The notes beneath the pieces are model-generated. The model ran no database searches. It saw only the letters and a program-made list of their open reading frames with translations, and had not been told where the DNA came from. Of a stretch of DNA of 13,437 nucleotides, positions 1 through 8,100 are shown one piece after another. The DNA is taken from the NCBI GenBank assembly GCA_027576995.1, contig JANBQC010000692.1:1-13437 (forward strand). The letters are read 5' to 3'. The position numbers and the translations under genes were made by a program. The stretch's first letter is position 1; each line of letters starts with the position of its first letter. This stretch comes from Dimargaris cristalligena (Eukaryota; Kickxellomycota; Dimargaritomycetes; Dimargaritales; Dimargaritaceae).

Positions 1-690
1 CGACGTCGACGGGCTTTCGGACCGACCCTCCACCACCTGGCGGTTCTTATCACTCTGTCGAACGGCCTTGCGGACGGCCAGCTTAACGTTTTGCGCAATC
101 GTCTCGGTTTTGGCAAAGTAGTGGGGGTCGTCGAAGCGGTGTTTCTTTTCCACGGGTTCCTGCAGGCCCTTCTGGATCCGCTTCCGAATGCGGTCCTTCC
201 GCTTAATGGCCAGTTCATCCGCCAGATCCAGTTGGCGCAGCGTCGCATCGACTTCCTTGGTGGCCAAGAGGCGGCGGCCGGACAAGTCTCGGCATGCGTC
301 GAAGTTGGTGGTCTTGTGGGTGGCCATTTTGCCGCCCTGGGCGCGGAGCATGCTCCCGAACCCCCCTTTACCACCCCGGAGGGGTAGGGAGACTTGACAG
401 GCCCAGAAGGGGGAGGGGGGCAGGGTCCGGTCGGCCAGGAGGGGACAATAGCCGTCGGCTAGGGGGAGGCCGCCGAGGGTAGTGAGGCGCAATTCGGAGG
501 GACCGGGTAGGTCGAAGCGGGACGTTAGGTAGGACTTGAGGGCCAGCACGGTGAGGTCCGCGGAAGACCAGCCTAGGGTTTGGGGGTCCAGGCAAACCAT
601 ACGCGGTACGCCATAGTCACCGGTGTCACATGAGCTGTCCCCTCCTCCCATGGTGGGGGGTAGACGAACGTGGATTTCGGGTTGGGCCAT
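1..690 (-). CDS. SDE2: SDE2-family protein, N-terminal 230 residues (3' part off window)
   Basis: The minus frame from ATG at 690 is open to the window edge (230 codons, no stop). Seen: about 107 residues that would form the N-terminal ubiquitin-like fold, then GGKGGFGSMLRAQGG (residues 106-120), then KTTNFDACRDLSGRRL (126-141), then a charged helical stretch with EPVEKKHRFDDPHYF (about 180-194). These are the hallmark blocks of the Sde2 family in the same order. Known of the family: the Ubl is removed after the GG, exposing a Lys N-terminus (here Lys108); fission yeast Sde2 then joins the spliceosome and promotes splicing of selected introns, while human SDE2 also acts at replication forks. 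Start choice: an in-frame TAA lies at 703-705, 12 bases before the ATG, and the context has G at -3 and +4. The Ubl seems somewhat long, with a Gly/Asp-rich stretch at residues 14-27. The C-terminal part, where some family members carry a SAP-like domain, is not in the window. Confidence 0.93.
   Translation of the reverse strand, partial: MAQPEIHVRLPPTMGGGDSSCDTGDYGVPRMVCLDPQTLGWSSADLTVLALKSYLTSRFDLPGPSELRLTTLGGLPLADGYCPLLADRTLPPSPFWACQVSLPLRGGKGGFGSMLRAQGGKMATHKTTNFDACRDLSGRRLLATKEVDATLRQLDLADELAIKRKDRIRKRIQKGLQEPVEKKHRFDDPHYFAKTETIAQNVKLAVRKAVRQSDKNRQVVEGRSESPSTS
361..375 (-). other. Codons for the SDE2 ubiquitin-like processing junction (GG/KGG)
   Basis: Codons 106-110 of the SDE2 reading frame encode Gly-Gly-Lys-Gly-Gly. 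In studied family members, deubiquitinase-type proteases cut after the second Gly. That the site is used here is inferred from exact motif conservation, including the following FGSMLRA block. Confidence 0.85.
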
Positions 691-810
691 GGCTCGAGAA
701 AGTTAGAGGGTAAAGAGAATAAAATAGGACAACCAAATGGTAGGGAGAGGTAGAAATGTAAATAAAAAACGGAAGAAATTAACAATGAAAAATAACGGGC
801 CAATTGATGC
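691..810 (-). promoter_or_regulatory. Probable SDE2 core promoter / 5' leader, pyrimidine-rich on the coding strand
   Basis: On the plus strand these bases are dominated by A and G with A-runs (for example aataaaaaac at 761-770), so the coding (minus) strand is T/C-rich directly ahead of the SDE2 ATG, as is common in fungal promoters. No canonical TATA box is clear. A 9-bp inverted repeat (839-847 with 890-898) and a 15-base interrupted palindrome (881-895) lie slightly further upstream. Function is inferred from position and composition only. Confidence 0.4.
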
Positions 811-1070
811 AGTCAAACCAACTAGCGCCTAATGTATACAGCAAATGTCAGCAGTTTATACCAGAGGGAAGAGCGTAAAACAAATGGCCCATTTGCTGCC
901 TCTGCCTCTGTGGAGGAAGGGTCTGCCTAGCAACTCTTTACTAGTGGTGCATAAAATCGAGAGAATCATTGGCGGTAATATTTTGAGTTGCACTTGGCTA
1001 CATCTCACTCCTCCCGTTTTCGCTGTTAATCAGTCCTCTAATATGTGTTGAGTGGCTCGGCGCCATTCTC
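811..1070. other. Intergenic, no gene seen
   Basis: Mixed-composition DNA upstream of SDE2. Open frames here are short and resemble no family I know. It holds the short inverted repeat cagcaaatg (839-847) / catttgctg (890-898) and an ATTGG/CCAAT-type pentamer on the minus strand near 968-973. Nothing else stands out. Confidence 0.5.
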
Positions 1071-1118
1071 ATTTTAGAGGCGAGAACCATGCCGCAGGGT
1101 GGTTTCCGCCTCTAAAAT
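1071..1118. repeat. Strong imperfect hairpin: 19-bp arms, 10-base loop
   Basis: Left arm 1071-1089 pairs with right arm 1100-1118. The outer 12 bp (attttagaggcg with cgcctctaaaat) are perfect, followed by an A/C mismatch, a G/T position (wobble if RNA), then five more perfect pairs. In total 17 of 19 are Watson-Crick. The loop is 1090-1099. It lies about 380 bases upstream of the SDE2 start. No flanking target-site duplication is visible. It could be a fold-back element relic, a structured transcript or a protein-binding palindrome; the sequence does not decide. Confidence 0.8.
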
Positions 1119-1349
1119 AATTTGCACATCCGTCTCTAACAACAACATCGGGGCCTTATCGGCCAATAGTTTAGCCACTGGTTAGCAGCATAGGGCTTCG
1201 CTATGTCAAAAGGGAGTAATTCGTCCCGCTAACCCCCAAAGCCTTGTAGAGCATTAACTATCCGCTTCGCCAACCACCCGGCGACGCTACCTATAGAGCA
1301 GCCCCTAAAGATGACCAAGGGAATAGAGGCGACTATGAATTCCTAATCC
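1119..1349. other. Intergenic, no gene seen
   Basis: No supported gene. It contains a small 5-bp stem around catag/ctatg near 1189-1205 and CCAAT-type pentamers near 1162. Nothing is interpretable. Confidence 0.5.
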
Positions 1350-2640
1350 GTGAGGGAGGTGGGTTCGGGTATCCTTTGGATTATTTTTTCCATGGCTACT
1401 ACGGCCATGAGTAGTAATGGGTTAGCAGCGCTCTATACCGTACACTATTCGGCTGGGGGTGTTGCCAACCTTATACAGGGCTATTCGGTCGGTCACCAGC
1501 CCTATCATTACTTCCTCTATTCCACTTTCCCCGTCTATTTTTCCTATGCTATCTCTGACTACACTTCACCTAAATCCAGGTCATTCTTTGTTGCAGTTTT
1601 TTCGGGGACCTTGACGTCCCAGTCATTTCACCTCCCCCCTCAACCCCCTTACTGTCGTCAATTTGGCCATGCAGAAAACCACAATGGCTATTGTGTTGCT
1701 GTTCGGTCCTTTGGGCCAGGTCAGCCCGCTTCCGAGTAACTTATCAGAAAGTGGTCGGGGAAGTTAATCACATATTCGTAGGACCTGTGGCTGGACATTG
1801 GCCAAAATACTATGCCCACACATATGGAAAATGTTAGCTGCCGCTGGAAAAGCCCCATCGGGAGAAGTCCATGTTACCTCTGGTATGAATGACTGGACTT
1901 GTAACCCCAATTCCTGCAGCACCGCGTTACGTTTAGACCGGAACTCGAACACCTGACTCAGGGTTTAAAAGGACTGCCCCTTATGGAGATATTGGCCGAT
2001 GGGGGGGGGGTATGAAGGACTCCTGTTCCCCCGTGGTGTATATCGCCCTCTGGGCCTAACTGACCACCTTGGAACAACTCGACAACATAGTGGTCAGTCT
2101 CACTCGGGGTCCTGGACACCCTATCCCGCCGCACGTTAACCGACCCACTCAGGTGCTGCACCAAATCTTAATTGACCTGTACCCCAATACCACGGGCTTA
2201 GCAGCCATGGGTGATAGAATCCTAGCAAGTCGCCGTTCAATTGATTTCTATAAGAGCTATTGCCATAGTGGGATCCTGGCAGTCGTCTATAAGTATGATC
2301 GTTGGGGGCCATAGTAGGGCAGGGATAGCTCGGGCGGTATCCGCCCTGTCGCCCAACTTCGGGAAAATGGTTTCCCTGGGGCACATCTGTGACCGATGCT
2401 TATCGTGGCTGTTAAGAGTAGCAACACCAAATTGGGAACCTACCTGTTGGAGGGGCCCCCTTGGCCGACGACCCTAGGGGTTCGTGAATGCCATCTTCTA
2501 TTGTCTGCAAGAAACCCGCTGGGAGAAAGCGGCCCACTGGCTGGAAAAGCTAAACCCCCTAAAACCACGACTATTCCGTCTGTGCTAATGTTCCGCTTTC
2601 CCATATGGTAGTATATTTAAACCGCAACGACCTGACGGTA
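1350..2640. other. Gene-poor stretch with short unrecognised open frames and long G tracts
   Basis: Longest plus-strand opening is 1350-1739 (129 codons, but beginning at GTG, not ATG). Others are 2069-2314 and 2226-2585 (the latter with one internal TAG at 2475). None has a motif I recognise. A ten-G run sits at 2001-2010. The pattern would fit either chance open frames or a badly decayed repeat; I looked for reverse transcriptase, integrase and transposase signatures and saw none that I could defend. Confidence 0.35.
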
Positions 2641-3786
2641 TTTACTAACCACCCAGAGTTGACAGGGGGGGGGCACCCATTACTTCAGATTAGGGGGCTG
2701 GCTAGGTTTTACTGGTTTAACCATTAAATGAGTTCGGCACCTTAAGTGAGCCCAATGGCCACCCATTTCGGGAATTTTCAAGTTGGAGGATAACGTATTG
2801 ATGAGGGCCACTTTCGGACCTCATGTAGTCGACTCTTTTCTGGGGTTTTATTTAATGAAAATTATTCATTTGTATTTAAGTAAGGGTGGCTATCCTATGG
2901 GTCAAACGGTATAGGTTAACCTGTGGTTAGAATATGGCTGGTCGACATAAGAATGACAGTCCAGTAAGTAGGCCATCACTTCGTGCTTCCAATGTGTTCA
3001 GTATCTGGCTATTTAATCCAAATAGGCAAGGTCATATTCCTTCAGGCCCAGAGAATGGCCGGCTACCCTTACAAAAATAAAACAATATCTTTTAAAGCAT
3101 TGACACGGTGGTGACCCTAGTTTTCGCTATAGCCCTCCGATTTTAATATGATGTTGCAAAGAGATATTTCCACCTATCAATATAAGTGTTACTACGGAAG
3201 TACGCGCCTTTCTCACCGATGGTTGCCAATATTCGTCGGATATCAGTATTTACAGGGCCAAAAATGGCTCTTTTTTTTTTGGCCCCATGCACAGTTAGAG
3301 AGGGCCGAGGCACCATTTCCTATGCCAATGTATGTTCCCTATTTTGCGTCCTCCTCCAGGCCCCAATGGCCTAAATCACATGTTTATTATTATTGGACAC
3401 TCTGCCGCAATGTCTCCAACATTGGATAACTGTAAAGCTAGCGGAAGGTTCAATGGTCATTTGTTATATCTAAATGTAAGATGGCGGCGGGACTCAGTGT
3501 CAAAACTCAATAAGAAGTCTTTAGAATAAATAGTGGGATTGAACTAGAATTGTCATCGCTGTGTTTGAGACAGACGGCTAGTTGGTGGTAAATATTGGAG
3601 AGGATAGCCGATCCAAGGGGGGCTCAGATATGAGGGGCTATACCGTTCGGTGGTAATACCAAATGACCCCATCAGCTATTACCGATTAGCAGTCCTTGTT
3701 TCTACTTCCAGGGTTAGTCTTTGTACATATGGTTGAAGTTCAGCTTGGTTGTATAAGGTTTTAACCGATATATGTATAGGAAAATT
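2641..3786. other. AT-richer intergenic DNA, no gene recognised
   Basis: Contains a nine-G run at 2665-2673 and a ten-T run at 3271-3280. Plus-strand frames near 3148-3529 are short, overlap one another in different frames and show no family motif. Part of the stretch below 3787 may be the continuation, on the minus strand, of the dispersed repeat described at 3787-3870; its partner runs off the right end of the window, so the boundary cannot be set here. Confidence 0.4.
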
Positions 3787-3870
3787 GGTGGGATGTTTAT
3801 TTTCAACCAATAGTACTTGCCTCATCAAATGGATTCTTCGTTATACAGCTTGGATGAACTTCTCCCATAT
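3787..3870 (-). repeat. Dispersed repeat, copy A (inverted relative to copy B at 13354-13437)
   Basis: Read on the minus strand from 3870 to 3787, this aligns without gaps to plus-strand 13354-13437. 68 of 84 positions match (81%), 51 of the first 57. The longest perfect blocks are agaagttcatcca (13 bases) and aatccatttgatgagg (16 bases). Ten of the 16 differences are transitions. A further likely collinear patch lies just before it: CCTGA..A.TATTCTATC at about 3917-3900 (minus) against 13260-13275 (plus), with spacing to the main block of 47 versus 94 bases. The element identity is unknown. Confidence 0.8.
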
Positions 3871-4158
3871 CTACATTTATAGGCTAGTTTTTATGATTGG
3901 ATAGAATACTTGTCAGGGGGTTTCTGGGCTAATTTGGCATATGATGGCACTTAATATTGAACCATTGTTTACCTAATCCAATAAAATAGGTATCCGTAAA
4001 CCTCGATAACCCTTGACCATAACCCGGAAATTTGAGCTCAATTTGCCTCTAACGAATCATAGAGGTATCTCCAGCAACGCTATAGTGGGTGCAATGTGGC
4101 TGCCATGGCAAACCCAGTACGGATGGGGTAGTGCAAAGAAAATCAGGACGGTGGTTAC
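3871..4158. other. Intergenic, possible diverged upstream part of the dispersed repeat
   Basis: No gene recognised. By eye, patches upstream of the 84-base block resemble 13200-13350 on the plus strand, but gaps are needed and only the CCTGA..TATTCTATC patch is persuasive. There is a 10-bp palindrome, tgccatggca, near 4100-4110. Confidence 0.35.
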
Positions 4159-4371
4159 TTAGTCCAAACTAGTTGGATCGCTCCCTATGGACGATTTATA
4201 TCGGCCGGGTTTTGAATGAACACCCAGGAATAATTCGGCACTTACAATAACTTGTGATAACCCCATTTGAACTAAAACTACGGTCACCTTTTCATAAGGC
4301 GAAGTATAAATTTGCGACACTGTATAGTCGAGCATTATTTTATTAAAATTAAATGGTAGAGAGGAAGCCAT
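4159..4371 (-). other. Short minus-strand open frame, possible decayed gene start
   Basis: An ATG at 4371 in good context (GCAATGG) opens 70 codons before TAA. It sits exactly where a roughly 600-base tract that is pyrimidine-rich on this strand ends, the same arrangement seen ahead of the RasGEF gene. The stretch IYTSPYEKVTVVLVQMGL followed by ELFLGVHSKP looks loosely like the first strand-helix-strand of a glutathione S-transferase thioredoxin-like domain, but the usual later ES-A-I motif is absent in all three frames downstream. A GTAAGT lies inside the frame (near 4246-4241). It could be a pseudogene fragment, the first exon of an unrecognised gene or chance. Low confidence. Confidence 0.2.
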
Positions 4372-4990
4372 TGCAACATCGGATAAAGATTTCCCCGGAA
4401 ACTACCATCACGCATAATGTATTAGAGTAACACTGTTAAATTACAGGAATAATAGGGTGAGAAGTAGGAAAGGGCGGTGATACAGAAATGGACATGAATT
4501 AAGACAAATATAACCGAAACCTACGATCTAGAGGTAGGAGAGGGGTGACAGTGAGGGGGATTAGCCAATGATTAGTCGATGAAGGACCCAGTAGATGGAC
4601 GGAAAGTTTGGAAATCCAGTGAAATCCAACAAGACATCAAGGAGACAAGAGTAGGCCGCCAAAATACTTCAATGGGGTAATACCACTCGGAAAATCACCA
4701 AAATAACATTAATAATAACAGGGCTTGGTGGGAACTGGTTTCCTCGCGATGGTTGCTAACGCGCCTTCCAGGAGTGACAGTAATTAAAGGATTATGGGGG
4801 AATGAACATTTAGCAGAATAATGGTGAATAGACTGGGTAGAAGACTATGTCCAATAGAGGGTAGTACGTGTTAATTCTAATCAAATGGGGAAATGGTCGG
4901 AAAATAGTAGTGATATAGGGAAGGGTAGCAGGTGGTCGACTAAATTATAACGGCTATTAGATACAGGTCGTAATTATTAGTAATATAAGA
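4372..4990. other. Purine-rich (+) tract, no gene
   Basis: Hand count of 4441-4680 gives 165 purines in 240 bases (69%) on the plus strand. No open frame worth reporting. It lies downstream of the RasGEF stop and upstream (on the minus strand) of the open frame at 4371, so it could be a 3' flank, a promoter or both. Confidence 0.5.
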
Positions 4991-5129
4991 TAATTTTTGT
5001 ATAAAAAAAAATTGATTGCCGTTCGACCATATGGAACGACGTGATCGTTTTTGATTAGGCGCTACGCAGACCACATGAGGAGATCTAAAGCCATCCAGCG
5101 AGAAAGGTCAATCACCGCGCACTCCTCGA
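4991..5129. other. 3' flank of the RasGEF gene
   Basis: Begins with an AT-rich self-complementary patch (aattttt ... aaaaatt, 4992-5013). No AATAAA hexamer is seen on the minus strand within this 140-base flank, so the polyadenylation site cannot be assigned. Confidence 0.4.
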
Positions 5130-8100
5130 TTAATTATTGAGGGGTGGTTCAAGATGACGCGAGAGCTTATGTAGCCAAGACTCCCACTCTTCAGGATCGT
5201 CGCCCACCTGGACAAACTCACAGGGGGTATCGGACGGCGGAGGGGGGGGAGGTAGGCCGGCTCCCACAAATTTGGTCGAGAAGCTATCGGAGCTGCCAAA
5301 GGTGAACGGCGTAATTTGCATCGACGATCGACTGTCAACGCAAGTTGAAGATGACGAGAGGGTCGACATTTCGGTGTTATTGCGCTGCATAGCAAAACCC
5401 GAAATTATGGCGGCAGTGGGAGCGGTCGCGGCTGACCAGGTAGCCGCTGTGGTGGGTTGAGGCTGAAGGGAAACACTGGGTTGACCGGGTAGTACATGAT
5501 GGTGATCATTCAGCCCTTCCAAGTTGCTTAGACTGTGGATATTAGGGATAATTCGAACCGGAACTCGTTGAGTGTGCAGGGACTGGAAAGCGAAAGGAGT
5601 GGCGGGGAGGATTTGACGATGGAAGATATGATCCACTTCGGTGCGGATCCAGGATTGAACGGCGGCGTTTTCCTTAAAGGGGTACTTGTTCTGCTGGGCC
5701 GCCTGAATTTTCTGCAACATAGCACTCATTAATCGTAATTTAGAACAGTTGACCAGGGGAACTTGGGCGAAGTGGAGCACTTGGGTTTTGGGTGATCCAA
5801 CGACGTTGGAGCCGTACCACCAGCCTATAGGTAGGCCGTCGGAAAGGTCATCACGGGCTTTGAATATGGTGGAAGTCGGGGACCACATCGGATCTTTGAC
5901 AGCCGGGGATAATGGTGTCACCAGACGAGAAGGCCGGGTGGAGGCCCGCATGTGCGAATTGAAACTTTGCGTAATATGGAAACTCGGGGATACCAGGGCT
6001 AAGGTGAGCATATCACTACGATTGCTAGCCGTTGAGCTGTTGGCCGAGTTGGGGGTCATGAGAGAGATATGAGCCATCCCACTGCTGTGGCTTGTGCGCG
6101 GCTGGGTACTACCCGACAAGGAGCCTTTGCCAATGGACCGGGCGATTGAGCTACTTGATACAAGGGTATTACTACCTACGGCCACGGGGTAGGCTTCGTT
6201 AAGACGGCTGGGGTCAATATAAGACACGTTGCCCTCATCGCAGTAGAGCAGGTCAGTCAGATGGACTCCGATGAAGGGCAGCATGGCGACATGGCTCCCC
6301 ATGTGTAGCACCCCGGAGGACTCGACCTGAAAATCAATCAGGTTGTCAAACCGGCTGCTTCCCGCCCCAAACGTGGACTTCGTTGGAGTGGAATCGTCAC
6401 TTACATCAATCCCGACGCCATTGGTGTCCCAGACCCCGCGGAGGCAGGCTCGGTACATTTTATAATTGGGCCGTTGGGACATAATTGTGTTGAGTTGGTT
6501 GAGCATCATCTGCGACTTGTTGGACACCCCGGCCCACGTTTGATGCAAGCGCTTAACCGATGACAGCGTGAGGCCGCTCACAATCTCAAAGCAAGTGTTA
6601 TAGTTGTGCCAGATGAGACACTGGTGAGCGATGAGGATGAAGTTTTGCACAAGCCGAATCCGGTCGGGCAATTCAAGAGCGGTCAGAATCTGCTTGGCCA
6701 CCCATATGGCCATCCGATTGAACCAGCGAATGAGGTTATTGAGTTTTGGGGCCAGGGCCTGGCGTTCTCCCGAATCCTTGCACTTTCCATGGTGGCAAAA
6801 CTCGTCAATCGAGATGGCTCGGAACATGGTGTGCTCCATCAAGGTAAGCTGGTGGAAAAGCTCCTTGGGCTCCATATCTAATACTGATAGGTGGGCAATG
6901 TTCCTATTAGCGCGACTAAGACCCGAGGACGGGTATACTTTCCCGGACGGGGCCGCCAGCTTGCGCTGTTTGGAGCCGAAGAATAGGCGTTTATAACCGG
7001 GAGCCGGTTTAATATTGGTGTCCATCACCAAAGACCGGCCGGTGAGGGACTCATCCCCACCGGCGGAGCTTAAGCTATATTTGCTGTCGCATAAGGTAGA
7101 CTCCAGACCATGTTCTGAATAAGCGGATTGGCTGAGGTCGGCAGCGGACATATACTGCGACCCATTTGACGAGGCCAGTGATAAGGCATCGAGTTCCTTC
7201 CGACACAACCCGATGGGCAACGAACCGGGATAGGCAAAGTGCAGAATATCTTCCACCACCACGTCGGTCTGGGCCCGTACTTTGGCTAGCATCGTCTTGA
7301 CAAAGTTGCTCCGGCGTGGATCGAACTGGATGTGGGCCAGAAATAGGATAAGCAGGTTGGAGAGATCGGTGAATTTTTTGAAGTCATCCAGATAATGATC
7401 GAACCAGCGTTTAATCACATTGAGGATCCGGATTTGGATGATGGGGCGCTGATGATCCATGGCGGTAACGGGGGTGGGACGGCCGGGAAAGGTACTGTAG
7501 ATAGGACTAGGGGCACCGGAATCAGAGCCGCCGGCGGCCCAGCTAGGCCGGAGTCGTTCGGACGTGAATTGGGCCGCATAGGCACAGTGCAGGTAGCGCA
7601 CAATGAGTAGCCGAAGGACATCGACGGGGTGGGCTAGGAAGCGGAAGCCGCGTAGAAAATCGTTCATGAATTCAATGTCCGTCTCATGGGGGGATGCGAG
7701 TCGGAACACAAGCGCCCGCAAACTGGCCGCTTTGAGATGTCGCCGGGGCTTGCCCCCTTTGATGAGTACCTCGTAGTATTCCTCAAAGTCCGCATCTTCA
7801 ATGTCGCCGGACCACCACATGGGGGGTTGGTTATTGACCAAAGCCGGGCCATGGATTTTGACGCTCTTGCTGAGTATCAACAAACCTGCAGTGGGAGAAC
7901 ACAGTGAATCGGAACGGGGGTCCCGAATGTGTTTCAGTAATGCGTCATGGGGAATATACTGGGACTCGGCATCCTCCCAACTAAGTGAGGCCAATTTCCA
8001 GGCTGGGGTATCCAGGGAAACGAACCGAACCTGAAGGGCGTCCATGAAAGCCCCCGAGAGCTTGGGCACAATATCGCGCCCGTGGTCGAGATCGATGGCA

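Noticed and set aside
2429..2443. 15-base exact match aaattgggaacctac shared with 11612-11626
   Set aside because: Similarity does not extend on either side. A 15-mer match somewhere in 13 kb has a probability of around 10-20%, so I do not call it a repeat.
1750..2640. Possible retrotransposon pol remnant
   Set aside because: Short frames in several phases looked suggestive, but no catalytic motif of reverse transcriptase, RNase H or integrase could be identified.
3481..4371. Alternative genetic code with TAA/TAG read as Gln on the minus strand
   Set aside because: The frame reads plausibly if stops are Gln, but stop density is only modestly below expectation, TGA stops occur too, and RasGEF ends normally at TAA with no internal TAA or TAG.
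5757..6185. Unspliced intron inside the RasGEF gene
   Set aside because: The segment stays open for about 143 codons with the same Ser-rich character as the other linkers. No convincing donor/acceptor pair preserving frame was found. Transcript data would settle it.
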